A stretch of DNA of 11,555 nt from JANLQX01 sp031381685 (GCA_031381685.1 JANMYF010000077.1:1-11555); one strand, 5' to 3'. Shown: positions 1 through 7,113, counted from the stretch's first letter. Notes: a model not told the origin generated them from the sequence alone. Translations and numbers: made by a program.

Positions 1-790
1 CCGCAACGAGTGCAACCGTTTCCTCATCGTTCATGGCCATGCGAGCGAACGTCTCCCTGATGTCGCGAGCCGAGGCAAGCGGGTCGGGGTTGCCGTTCGG
101 CCCTTCCGGGTTCACGTAGATCAGGCCCATCTGCACGGCACCGAGGGGGTTCGCGAGATCCCGATCGCCGCTGTAGCGCTCGTCGCCGAGCCACGTGGTC
201 TCGGGTCCCCAGTAGATGTCCTCCTCGGGCGCCCACACGTCCTCGCGGCCGCCGCCGAACCCGAACGTTTCGAAGCCCATCGATTCGAGAGCGACGTTGC
301 CGGCGAGGATCATGAGGTCGGCCCACGACAGGTTGCGGCCGTACTTCTGCTTGATCGGCAACAGGAGCGCCCGCGCTTTGTCGAGGTTCCCATTGTCGGG
401 CCAACTGTTCAACGGGGCGAAGCGCTGTGTGCCTCTCGCCGCACCGCCTCGACCGTCGGCGATCCGATAGGTGCCGGCACTGTGCCACGCCATCCGGATG
501 AAGAACGGGCCGTAGTGGCCGTAGTCAGCCGGCCACCACTCCTGCGACGAGGTCATCAGCGCGCTGAGGTCCTGCTTGACCGCAGCGAGATCGAGTGAAC
601 CGAACGCTTCGGCGTAGTCGAAGTCGTCGCCCAAAGGGTTCGACGCAGGTGCGTTCTGGTGGAGCATCCGCAGGCTCAGCTGGTTCGGCCACCAGTGCTC
701 ATTCGCGGCCGATCCGACGGCGGTGTGCGCGGCGTGGGGTCCGTGCAGTACGGGGCACGTGCTGGCGATGGGCGTGGTGGTGTCGGTCAT
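1..790 (-). CDS. katG: Catalase-peroxidase KatG, N-terminal 263 residues (cut by window edge)
   Basis: Bifunctional haem enzyme that destroys hydrogen peroxide and organic peroxides in the cytoplasm. The frame is open from the ATG at 790 to base 1, giving 263 of the roughly 740 residues usual for the family. The distal haem pocket is visible in IRMAWHSAGTYR: Arg99, Trp102 and His103. The other two members of the Met-Tyr-Trp adduct that gives catalase activity are also present, as Tyr225 (in MGLIYVNPEGP) and Met251 (in RMAMNDEET), so the enzyme should have full catalase function. The proximal His and the C-terminal duplicate domain lie outside the window. The ATG overlaps the furA stop codon as ATGA, so translation is probably coupled and both genes share one mRNA. 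Expected regulation is repression by the FurA product, relieved by oxidation; that comes from the mycobacterial and streptomycete furA-katG systems. Confidence 0.97.
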   Translation of the reverse strand, partial: MTDTTTPIASTCPVLHGPHAAHTAVGSAANEHWWPNQLSLRMLHQNAPASNPLGDDFDYAEAFGSLDLAAVKQDLSALMTSSQEWWPADYGHYGPFFIRMAWHSAGTYRIADGRGGAARGTQRFAPLNSWPDNGNLDKARALLLPIKQKYGRNLSWADLMILAGNVALESMGFETFGFGGGREDVWAPEEDIYWGPETTWLGDERYSGDRDLANPLGAVQMGLIYVNPEGPNGNPDPLASARDIRETFARMAMNDEETVALVA

Positions 791-1263
791 GAGGCGTCCT
801 GTTCTGAGGTTGATTCGTCGGCTTTGCGTGTGGGGGCGGTCGCGCCGGCGGTCGCGCGACAGGTCGGGCAGAGGCCCCAGTAGATGACCTCGGCTTCGTC
901 GATGACGAACCCGTGATCGTCGCCCGCGGTGAGACACGGCACCTCGCCGACCGCGCAATCGATGTCGACGGTGGTCCCGCAGGTTCGACAGATCAGGTGG
1001 TGGTGGTTGTCACCAACTCGATCCTCGTAGCGCGCCGCAGAACCCGTCGGCTGGATCCGCCGGACGAGCCCTTTGTCGACGAGGACGGCAAGGGAGTCGT
1101 ACACCGCCTGGCGCGAGATCGACCCGATGACGACGCGGACCGATTCGGTGAGTTCATCGGCGGTGGCGTGAGGCTGGGACGACAGGGTCCGCAGGATGGC
1201 GAGCCGCTGGGCGGTGACGTGCACCCCATGGCGACGCAGCTGCTGCTCAGCGTCCGTCTTCAC
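787..1263 (-). CDS. furA: FurA, Fur-family redox/metal-responsive repressor of katG
   Basis: Cytoplasmic DNA-binding repressor of the Fur family, FurA branch, which in actinobacteria controls the katG gene behind it. With the GTG at 1263 the protein has 158 residues, close to mycobacterial FurA (about 150). An N-terminal winged helix contains the recognition helix SRQAVYDSLAVL (50-61). Metal-site signatures follow: DNHHH (85-89), CRTC (92-95), and CPTC (132-135) after EVIYWGL. The stretch DCAVGEVPCLTA is almost the same as in M. tuberculosis FurA as I remember it, and separates FurA from generic Fur or Zur. The frame can be extended to a TTG at 1299, but those 12 codons coincide with a TTGACT promoter element. 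The GTG at 1263 lies 7 nt past a -10-like box, so a leaderless start fits. The tail after the last CxxC is polar and rich in Ala, Thr and Ser. Confidence 0.93.
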   Translation of the reverse strand: MKTDAEQQLRRHGVHVTAQRLAILRTLSSQPHATADELTESVRVVIGSISRQAVYDSLAVLVDKGLVRRIQPTGSAARYEDRVGDNHHHLICRTCGTTVDIDCAVGEVPCLTAGDDHGFVIDEAEVIYWGLCPTCRATAGATAPTRKADESTSEQDAS

Positions 1264-1270
1264 GCCGTCC

Positions 1271-1299
1271 ACCCAAGCAGAACTTCTGGACAAAGTCAA
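1271..1299 (-). promoter_or_regulatory. Probable furA-katG promoter
   Basis: On the minus strand TTGACT (1299-1294) is followed after 17 nt by TTGGGT (1276-1271); 7 nt later comes the GTG at 1263, which would make the mRNA leaderless. The -35 is a five-of-six match to TTGACA, while the -10 is poor. The sequence TTGACTTTGTCCAGAA resembles, from memory, the TTGACT-N4-CCAGAA pattern found upstream of mycobacterial furA, which also serves as the FurA binding site. The promoter role is inferred from position and resemblance only. Confidence 0.5.
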
Positions 1300-1304
1300 G
1301 ACGT

Positions 1305-1321
1305 TGATCTAATCCAGATCA
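1305..1321. promoter_or_regulatory. Inverted repeat upstream of the furA promoter (possible operator)
   Basis: TGATCT-AATCC-AGATCA is a perfect dyad with 6-bp arms and a 5-bp centre. It ends 5 bp upstream of the proposed -35 box of furA and lies in the furA/response-regulator divergent region. Position and symmetry fit a dimeric regulator site. Which protein binds it cannot be told from sequence. Confidence 0.35.
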
Positions 1322-1379
1322 GCACCCGACGACACGGACACCCATGCCGAACTCCCGCTCCGCCGATTCCTCGCTGCTC

Positions 1380-1438
1380 GCAGAGGTGTGGCCGTAGTGA
1401 CCAGCTACGGACCACACCTCTTGCAGCGGTCCAGACCG
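1380..1438. other. Long imperfect hairpin plus adjacent short palindrome, function unknown
   Basis: Bases 1382-1397 pair with 1405-1421 to give a 16-bp stem with a single bulged A (1411) and a 7-nt loop (1398-1404). Two further G-C pairs (1380-1381 with 1423-1424) add to the base across a bulged T. A second dyad, CGGTC-CA-GACCG, follows at 1427-1438. No T-tract follows the stem on either strand, so it is not a normal intrinsic terminator, and none is expected between divergent genes. If the response regulator is transcribed from upstream of here, the hairpin sits in its 5' leader; it could also be a small RNA or a protein site. The remaining 1439-1651 stretch shows no convincing gene; I cannot assign the promoter of the plus-strand operon. 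Confidence 0.5.
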
Positions 1439-1651
1439 TCGTTCGAGCCGCACAACCCAGGGGAAGAGGTGTGCTGCCCGGTCGACTGTTGAACCCGTAC
1501 CCACCGCGCCAACCGCCCAAGGGGGTCCGATCGTCGCTGGGTGAGTACGTGTCACTCTACGGACAGGACTCTCGCGGGCGGGTGGCGGGAACCTCGCGAT
1601 TCCCTGACAAAACAGTGACGCCGCGTTCACCGGGTGGTCAGTGCACCTTCG

Positions 1652-2368
1652 ATGGGTCAAGATGCGGAGATGGGTCCGTCGGTGTTGTTCGTCGAGGACG
1701 ACGATCAGATCCGCCTCACGCTGCGCCTCAATCTCGAAGACGACGGTTTCGAGGTGACGGAGGCGGCAACGGGAGAAGAGGGCGTCACCCTGGCATTGTC
1801 GAAGCCGATCGACGTCGCCATCGTCGATCTGCTGCTCCCTGGGATCCACGGATTCGACGTGGTACGGGCCATACGCGCGCAGAGCAAGATGCCCATCGTG
1901 ATTCTCACCGCCCAGAGCGACACGCACGACGTGGTTGCGGGTCTGGAGGCGGGAGCGGATGACTACCTCATCAAGCCGGTCGCGGCAAAAGAGCTGGCTG
2001 CTCGTCTGCGGGCGATGGTGCGCCGCAACACCGTCTTGTCTGTGGCCGAGGAGCGCGATGGTCATGCGCCGGTGCTGCGCGTCGGGCCGCTCGTGATCCG
2101 TCCCTCGTCGGGGGATGCAACGTGGAAGGGTGAGCCGCTGCCGCTCACCCGTACGGAGTTCAAGATCCTTTGCGAACTGGCCATGCACCCCGATCAGATC
2201 GTGAGCCGCGAAGACCTCCTGGACCGCGTGTGGGGCTACGACTATCTGGGCGACATGCGCCTCATCGACAGCCAGATGTATCGGCTGCGGGTGAAGTTCG
2301 AAGACGACCCCTCCGAACCGCGCCACCTTGTCACGGTGCGCGGAATGGGTTACAAGCTGGTCCCGTGA
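1652..2368 (+). CDS. OmpR/PhoB-family response regulator (MtrA-like)
   Basis: DNA-binding response regulator of 238 residues, partner of the histidine kinase that follows. The receiver domain (11-125) has the acidic pocket EDDD (15-18), the phosphoacceptor Asp59 in IVDLLLPG, the switch Thr86 in ILTAQ, and Lys108 in LIKP. The C-terminal winged helix (about 140-238) shows LTRTEFKIL, the DLLDRVWG turn and the terminal RGMGYKLVP typical of OmpR-class effector domains. Overall similarity to actinobacterial MtrA is plain by eye, but order and motifs alone do not prove orthology. The start is uncertain: GTG 1634, ATG 1652 and ATG 1670 are all in frame and none has a good Shine-Dalgarno sequence. ATG 1670 would leave only four residues before the first beta strand. 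The stop lies 4 nt before the kinase GTG, so the genes are probably co-transcribed. Confidence 0.93.
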   Translation: MGQDAEMGPSVLFVEDDDQIRLTLRLNLEDDGFEVTEAATGEEGVTLALSKPIDVAIVDLLLPGIHGFDVVRAIRAQSKMPIVILTAQSDTHDVVAGLEAGADDYLIKPVAAKELAARLRAMVRRNTVLSVAEERDGHAPVLRVGPLVIRPSSGDATWKGEPLPLTRTEFKILCELAMHPDQIVSREDLLDRVWGYDYLGDMRLIDSQMYRLRVKFEDDPSEPRHLVTVRGMGYKLVP

Positions 2369-2372
2369 TCCC

Positions 2373-3764
2373 GTGATCGGCCGGGGACCCACCAACCTCG
2401 GACTTCGAGCCCGTTCGGGCATCGCGTTCGGGCTGCTGGCGTTGCTGCTGTCGAGCGTGTTGGCCGGATTCACCTACAACCGCTCCCGGATCACGCTTCT
2501 CAAACAGCGAGAGCAGGTAGCCGTCGCCCAGGCCGGGTTCAATGCCCGGCTGCTGGCCAACGCCCTTCGGGCCTCGCCCGAAGGCGGGGCAAGGCTGCTT
2601 TCTTCGGTGATCAACGTTTCGGGCTCGCAGCCGATGCTGTTCCGCAACAACACCTGGTACGTCACCTCGGCGAACATCGCGCCTGACGACCTACCGTCGG
2701 AACTTCTCCGCCAATCCCTCGGAGGGACGCCGACCCGCCAGCGCTTTGTGTTGCGCGGCCAGCCCCAACTCGCGGTTGCCGTGCCGATCACCACCGGGGC
2801 GAGAACACCAACCGTCTTCATTGCCACGACCCCGCTGACCGAGCTCGAGCGGACCCTGTCCACCCTGGCCGCGACCTTGGCGGCCGGGGCGGCCGGCGCC
2901 ACGATCATCGGTGCCGTGCTCGGCCTGTATGCGTCACGACAAGTGCTGCGACCCCTCTCCCGAATCGCCGACACGGCCGAGCGAATCGCCGCTGGCGACC
3001 TCGACGCGCGGCTCAGCGGACTCGATGATCGCGACCTGACCCGCCTGGTCGCCACGTTCAACGCGATGACGGACTCACTCGAGCAACGGATCCAGCGCGA
3101 GCGTCGGTTCGCCTCGCACGTCAGCCATGAGTTGCGCTCGCCGCTCACCTCGTTGCGGGGCGCGATGGATCTCGTCCGCGGACGCGGCGTGCAACTCCCG
3201 GAGCGGGCACAGCTCGGTGTCGAACTCCTCGAACAGCAGGTCAGCAGATTCGAACGCATGGTGCTCGACCTTCTCGAGATGGCGACCATCGAAGCCGGCG
3301 CCGCCAACGTCGACCTCGTCTCGTTGTCGGTCGCTCCCTTGATCGAGGCAACGATGCTCCATGTCGGAGCCGGCACGATTCCGATTGAACTGTCGGTCGA
3401 CGCGAGAGCCGCACGAGTCAGCGTTGACGCACGGCGGTTCGAACGGGTCATCGACAATCTCGTGGGCAACGCGGATCGCCACGCCGGTGGAGCGACGTGT
3501 GTGAGGGTCACCCGCGACGGGACGGCGCGCCAGGTGCGGATTCACGTCGACGACGCAGGCCCTGGTGTGGCCCCGAACGAGCGGACACGCATCTTCGATC
3601 GCTTCGCGCGTGGGGCACAAGGTCGGCATCTCGCGGGCGCAGGTCTGGGTCTCGCCCTCGTCCAAGAGCATGTCCGACTCATGCACGGCACGGTCCGCGT
3701 TGGTGACAGCCCCGACGGCGGCGCCCGCTTCACCGTCGAACTCCCCGAAGCAGAACCGCAATGA
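2373..3764 (+). CDS. Membrane sensor histidine kinase (HAMP-HisKA-HATPase)
   Basis: Sensor kinase of 463 residues that should phosphorylate the upstream regulator. Order: short basic cytoplasmic tail; first membrane segment about 14-34 (GIAFGLLALLLSSVLAGF); extracytoplasmic sensor region about 35-160 with no motif I recognise; second, Ala/Gly-rich membrane segment about 163-186; HAMP linker; dimerisation domain with phospho-acceptor His252 in SHELRSPLT; ATPase domain with N-box NLVGNADRHA (Asn362, Asn366), G1 box DDAGPG (from Asp393) and G2 box GAGLGLALV (from 422). All catalytic boxes are intact. I chose the GTG at 2373 because the frame upstream of it only runs back inside the response-regulator gene. 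The stop codon overlaps the next gene's ATG as ATGA. A sensor ectodomain of this size suggests an envelope signal, consistent with the lipoprotein that follows. Confidence 0.93.
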   Translation: MIGRGPTNLGLRARSGIAFGLLALLLSSVLAGFTYNRSRITLLKQREQVAVAQAGFNARLLANALRASPEGGARLLSSVINVSGSQPMLFRNNTWYVTSANIAPDDLPSELLRQSLGGTPTRQRFVLRGQPQLAVAVPITTGARTPTVFIATTPLTELERTLSTLAATLAAGAAGATIIGAVLGLYASRQVLRPLSRIADTAERIAAGDLDARLSGLDDRDLTRLVATFNAMTDSLEQRIQRERRFASHVSHELRSPLTSLRGAMDLVRGRGVQLPERAQLGVELLEQQVSRFERMVLDLLEMATIEAGAANVDLVSLSVAPLIEATMLHVGAGTIPIELSVDARAARVSVDARRFERVIDNLVGNADRHAGGATCVRVTRDGTARQVRIHVDDAGPGVAPNERTRIFDRFARGAQGRHLAGAGLGLALVQEHVRLMHGTVRVGDSPDGGARFTVELPEAEPQ

Positions 3765-4489
3765 CCCGCCCTCGCCGAACATCGGTTCGCTCGGCCGGGC
3801 TGGGCATTCTTGTCATTGCCGCGGTGCTTTCCGGGGCAAGTTGCGGAGTTCCGAGGGACTCGAAGGACCGTCCGCTCGAGCCGAACGAGATCGCCTTCAC
3901 CCCTCAGCCGGAACCGACGACGAGCACAACGACCACGACACCACCGGTCACCACGATCGAACCACCCGTAACAACAACCACCGTGACCCCGACAACGCTG
4001 TTCATCGCGTTCCCTCTCGACGTGTACTGGATCGACGGTTCGATGATCCGACCCGTCCGCCGCGCCGACGTCGAAGCCAACCTCAACACCGCAATCGAAG
4101 CACTTCGGGCGGGCCCCCTTTTCGCCGACACCGAGGCCGGTCTGCGCAGCGCGATCCTGTCGCCGGACATGATCGATTCGGCCACGGTGCAGTCGGGAAC
4201 GGCGACCATCAACTTGGCGCCATCCTTCCTGACCCTTCCGGGCAGCGAACAGACCCTGGCAATCGCCCAGATCGTGTACACGGTGACCAACCTTCCCGGC
4301 ACGGGGCTGGTGGAGTTCCGACTCGACGATCGACCCCTTTCCGTTCCCACCTCCGACGGCCAGCCGTCAAGGGGGGCATTGTCTCGAGACGATTACGTCG
4401 ACCTTCTCGCCAGCGACACGCCACCCTCGGGCGTCCCTACCGCCACGACAACGACACTGCCCGACCTGGATGAACGAGCGCGTCCGTGA
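3761..4489 (+). CDS. GerMN-domain lipoprotein following the two-component system
   Basis: Secreted, probably lipid-anchored protein of 242 residues. A basic N-terminus (RPRR) and a hydrophobic stretch (12-23) lead to LSGASCG. Cys28 is the likely lipidation site, although the -3 residue is Gly rather than the usual Leu. A Thr/Pro-rich linker (about 52-79) would hold the domain away from the membrane. Residues 80-215 fit a GerMN domain, with YWIDGSMIRPV, a helix LNTAIEALRAGPL, and LAIAQIVYTVTNLPG followed by VEFRLDD. A second short Thr run precedes the C-terminus. Order and ATGA overlap with the kinase recall mtrA-mtrB-lpqB, where LpqB is a GerMN lipoprotein modulating MtrB, but LpqB also carries a large beta-propeller-like region that is missing here. 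Modulation of the kinase is therefore inference. A decayed relative of residues about 107-139 lies at 7015-7113. Confidence 0.85.
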   Translation: MTRPRRTSVRSAGLGILVIAAVLSGASCGVPRDSKDRPLEPNEIAFTPQPEPTTSTTTTTPPVTTIEPPVTTTTVTPTTLFIAFPLDVYWIDGSMIRPVRRADVEANLNTAIEALRAGPLFADTEAGLRSAILSPDMIDSATVQSGTATINLAPSFLTLPGSEQTLAIAQIVYTVTNLPGTGLVEFRLDDRPLSVPTSDGQPSRGALSRDDYVDLLASDTPPSGVPTATTTTLPDLDERARP

Positions 4490-4579
4490 TCGTGTCCCGA
4501 GTCAAAGGTTGCTGACGGAAAGCCCTCGGCCGACTTCGTTGTGACAAGGACGCAGGAGGCGGCGCTCGCTTTGTCCAAC

Positions 4580-4610
4580 GGCGACGACGAGGACACTCAT
4601 CGTCGTTGTC
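4580..4610. terminator. Hairpin between convergent genes, possible terminator
   Basis: In RNA from the plus strand 4580-4590 can pair with 4600-4610: seven Watson-Crick pairs next to the 9-nt loop (ACGACGA with TCGTCGT), then four more of which two are G-U. It sits between the end of the GerMN gene and the end of the minus-strand ATPase gene, where termination is needed in both directions. There is no T-tract, so the call rests on position. The rest of 4490-4641 shows nothing gene-like. Confidence 0.35.
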
Positions 4611-4641
4611 AGACGGAACCTCCCGCGCTTCCGGTATTGGA

Positions 4642-6513
4642 CTACGTGAATCGGTAGCCGACTCCGCGGGTCGTGGCGATCCGGTGCGCTTCAGAACCGG
4701 CCTTCGCCCGTAGCGCGCGCACCACGACGTCGACGACATTGCTCGCTCCTTCGTAGTCCTCGCCCCATACCTCTTCGAGGAACTCTGCTCGGGTGATCGC
4801 CTTCCCTCGCCGGCGGACGAGGAGTGCCATCACACCGAATTCGAGCGGCGAGAGCGCCACTCGCCGACCTCCGAGAGCAACCGTTCGATCGGTTGCGTCA
4901 AGGAAGACTTCTTCGGCGATCCCGAGCTCAGCGGCGGCGAGTCGGGACAGCCAACCGTCGACCGAGTCGGGGCCGAAGTCGAGGGCACCGAGATGGAACT
5001 CGTCTGATCCAAGCATTGCGGGACCGAACGTCGTGAATCCGAGCACGATCAGGGCCTTGATGAAAGGCGCCGGATCGTGCAGGGTCGTGTACACCCGACC
5101 GAGGTGGGGGCGCATGCTGAAGTAGTCACGCTTCACATCGAGCCAGGCGGCCGCTTGCGCACTACTCGGTCCATCGCCTCCCGCGGCGGTGGTCAGCCAC
5201 CGCCGCAAGACCACGGTCGTCTCGCCAGATGGAAGTGGATTTCGGGCGGCGTGGAGGGCGAATCCGGCAAGGACTGGATCGACTCGCTCGAGCGACTGCG
5301 GAATATCTCGCCACGACGCGACGATAGAGCAGCCGACGAGCGTCCCCGCTCGGTCGCGCACCGCGCGAACCGAACTCGGAAGTCGTTCGAGCCACAGGTC
5401 GAGGACAGCGGCGGACTCGACGCCATCGTGCTCGTGCCACAGAGCGCGGAGCGCCTCAGCGTCGCTCGCTCTGCTCGTCTCCACACTGTGGGCGTGTGCC
5501 GTTGTCGGAAAGAACGCCTCGCGCACAACCGGGTTATCGATGAGGAACAGCACGTCCGCGGTCGAACGAGCCAATTCATGACGAGCGACCGCCCGCGTTT
5601 CGGATTGCAGGTGTCGCCAGGCGGCCGAGCGGTATTCGCGGAATCGTTGCGGATCAATGGCTCGCAGACGTTCGGAGATCACGAGATGCACCGAGTCGTG
5701 CAGACGCAACCCATCAGGCGTGGCGTCGATGAGCGCGAGTCGGCTCAACTCGTCAATGGCAGCGTCGGCCCGGTTCTCGCCGAGCATTGCGGCGAGCACA
5801 CCACGGGTGATCCGACGGGGCACAGAAGCGGCGTCGAGTACCTCGCGGGACTCTTCGTCCAGACCATCACGGAAGATCCCCGCGAGCACCTGGACGACGC
5901 GAGACGCGTTGTCTTCGTCGGGCAGCTCGCCGCCAGCGAGCCGAGCTTCGATGGCCAGTCGCAATGCGAGTGGATGGCCGCAGCAGAGCCGCTTCAGATT
6001 GACGGTGTCGGCCTCGGGAACGTCGGCCTGGGAGAGCAGTTCGTCGACACTGGAGTCGTCGAGTGGGCCGAGCGGCACGACCTCAAGGCCACCAAATCGA
6101 CCTAGCTCGACCGCCCACTCGAGCATCGGCGGGTCACGCCCTGCCACCACGACCCGCGTCGACTCGCCGAGCATGGGGAGCAGTTCCGAACGAAACCACG
6201 GGTCCGCAATTCGGAACACCTCATAGGTATCGACAAGGAGCACGGTCCGACGTTCGCCCTTGCACAGATCCCAGTGTGGATCGGCCCGGCGGAGAGCGTC
6301 GAGAAAGCCTTGCTCCGTCGGCTCAGTCGATCGGCAGTCGATCGTCAGTACGTGTGACCCCTGCTCTTCGCAAACGTCGCGGAACTGAGCGAGAAGCGCC
6401 GATTTTCCGATACCGGCAATGCCGTAGACGAAGCAGACACGCGGGCCCGCAACATCGAGCACCCGCGCCAGGAGATCCAACTCCTGGGCTCGTCCGACGA
6501 CGACGGCCGCCAT
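4642..6513 (-). CDS. STAND-like P-loop ATPase regulator with C-terminal OmpR-type winged helix
   Basis: Protein of 623 residues that looks like an ATP-driven transcription regulator. The N-terminal ATPase has VVGRAQEL (5-12), Walker A GIAGIGKS (31-38) and a Walker B strand ending in Asp95 (TVLLVDTYE), then a sensor-like strand RVVVAGRDPP, as in AAA_16/NB-ARC-type signalling ATPases. A helical region with a small winged-helix look (VPRRITRGVLAAML) follows. The middle part, roughly 350-500, resembles an acetyltransferase (GNAT) fold: AVRDRAGTLVGCSIV, then LGRVYTTLHDPAPFIKALIVLGF. Residues about 533-623 are a PhoB-type DNA-binding domain (LSPLEFGVMALL, FLEEVWGEDYE, RGVGYRFT). This domain order is the reverse of AfsR/SARP proteins, whose DNA-binding domain is N-terminal. 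ATG 6513 has no clear Shine-Dalgarno and lies 60 nt after the YdhR-like gene, so one operon is likely. The GNAT assignment is tentative; ligand and targets are unknown. Confidence 0.85.
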   Translation of the reverse strand: MAAVVVGRAQELDLLARVLDVAGPRVCFVYGIAGIGKSALLAQFRDVCEEQGSHVLTIDCRSTEPTEQGFLDALRRADPHWDLCKGERRTVLLVDTYEVFRIADPWFRSELLPMLGESTRVVVAGRDPPMLEWAVELGRFGGLEVVPLGPLDDSSVDELLSQADVPEADTVNLKRLCCGHPLALRLAIEARLAGGELPDEDNASRVVQVLAGIFRDGLDEESREVLDAASVPRRITRGVLAAMLGENRADAAIDELSRLALIDATPDGLRLHDSVHLVISERLRAIDPQRFREYRSAAWRHLQSETRAVARHELARSTADVLFLIDNPVVREAFFPTTAHAHSVETSRASDAEALRALWHEHDGVESAAVLDLWLERLPSSVRAVRDRAGTLVGCSIVASWRDIPQSLERVDPVLAGFALHAARNPLPSGETTVVLRRWLTTAAGGDGPSSAQAAAWLDVKRDYFSMRPHLGRVYTTLHDPAPFIKALIVLGFTTFGPAMLGSDEFHLGALDFGPDSVDGWLSRLAAAELGIAEEVFLDATDRTVALGGRRVALSPLEFGVMALLVRRRGKAITRAEFLEEVWGEDYEGASNVVDVVVRALRAKAGSEAHRIATTRGVGYRFT

Positions 6514-6573
6514 CAGACGATCGGGTCGGACTCTCGGGCCAACGCGTCCATGGTCGTCATCGTCGCAGATATC

Positions 6574-6891
6574 TCAGACCGATGCCCCGACGAGTCCGCG
6601 AGTGACACCTGTCGGCGCGGTGAGGACTCCGAAACGGTGCACGGAGATGCCCGAGAGTTCTTTCATCGCGCCGACCTGAGCGAAGAGGTCCGAGCCGAGG
6701 AATGTTTCGAGCGCAGTACTGCTATCGAACGTGTACACGCCCCCGTAGACGCCGGCAGCCGAGTCGGCGAGCCAGACCTTCGTGACAAGCCCGGGCACGG
6801 CGGCGAACGCAGGCGCGATCTGGTCGCACACCATCGCGTAGTCGTTCTCGGTTATGCCGTTCAGGTTGAAGTTGATGATGAGCAGTTCCAT
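6574..6891 (-). CDS. YdhR-family ABM-fold small protein (putative monooxygenase)
   Basis: Small cytoplasmic protein of 105 residues. By eye it follows E. coli YdhR: MELLIINFNLNG at the N-terminus, then PGLVTKVWLADSAAGVYGG (33-51; YdhR has a PGFLWKVW counterpart) and GGVYTFDSSTALETFL (50-65). This is the dimeric alpha+beta-barrel fold shared with antibiotic-biosynthesis monooxygenases. No cofactor-binding residue can be named, and members of this family are mostly of unproven function. The frame extends upstream to 6942, but the ATG at 6891 starts right at the conserved first strand and has GGGGA 4 nt before it. It is the first gene of a probable two-gene minus-strand unit with the ATPase regulator; the 60-nt gap between them holds only a possible 15-codon reading frame ending at the ATPase ATG, which I do not call. 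Confidence 0.8.
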   Translation of the reverse strand: MELLIINFNLNGITENDYAMVCDQIAPAFAAVPGLVTKVWLADSAAGVYGGVYTFDSSTALETFLGSDLFAQVGAMKELSGISVHRFGVLTAPTGVTRGLVGASV

Positions 6892-7014
6892 CGAGTCCCC
6901 GTTGCTTTCGGTCAGCGTGGATCGCCAACGTGCATCGAGCATGCACCTGGCGCGGGGCGAAACATGAGGACTCGATGAGGTTCATCAACGTTCACATCCC
7001 CTATCGCCGCTGCC

Positions 7015-7113
7015 ACCCTCAAACACTGCCGTCGAAGCGCTACGCGAAGGCCCCTCTGTTCTCCGACACCGCCGACGGGCTCCGCAGCGCGATCCCGTCG
7101 TCGGACATGATCG
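7015..7113 (+). pseudogene. Decayed fragment of a GerMN-domain gene
   Basis: About 100 bp here align with 4082-4174 inside the GerMN lipoprotein gene, with roughly four of five bases identical by eye. Conceptual translation in pieces gives NTAVEALREGP and then PLFSDTADGLRSAIPSSDM, against NTAIEALRAGP and PLFADTEAGLRSAILSPDM in the intact gene. Two one-base insertions, near 7021 and near 7055, break the frame. Similarity stops abruptly after GACATGATCG. There is no start, signal peptide, linker or remaining domain, so this is a relic of a paralogous copy and not a gene. The rest of 6892-7172 holds the promoters of the flanking divergent genes and nothing else I can identify. Confidence 0.8.

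Noticed and set aside
913..1962. Long plus-strand open frame (349 codons) across furA, the intergenic region and the response regulator
   Set aside because: It is antisense to furA and out of frame with the regulator, both of which have clear family motifs; its product is Arg/Pro-rich and featureless.
1319..2473. Minus-strand open frame of 384 codons opposite the response regulator
   Set aside because: Antisense to a gene with all receiver and winged-helix motifs; composition typical of high-GC shadow frames.
3916..3999. Repetitive ACC/ACG-rich stretch resembling a tandem repeat
   Set aside because: It encodes the Thr/Pro linker of the lipoprotein; codon repetition explains it.
5077..6105. 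Plus-strand open frame of 342 codons opposite the ATPase regulator
   Set aside because: Antisense shadow of a gene with Walker motifs and a winged helix.
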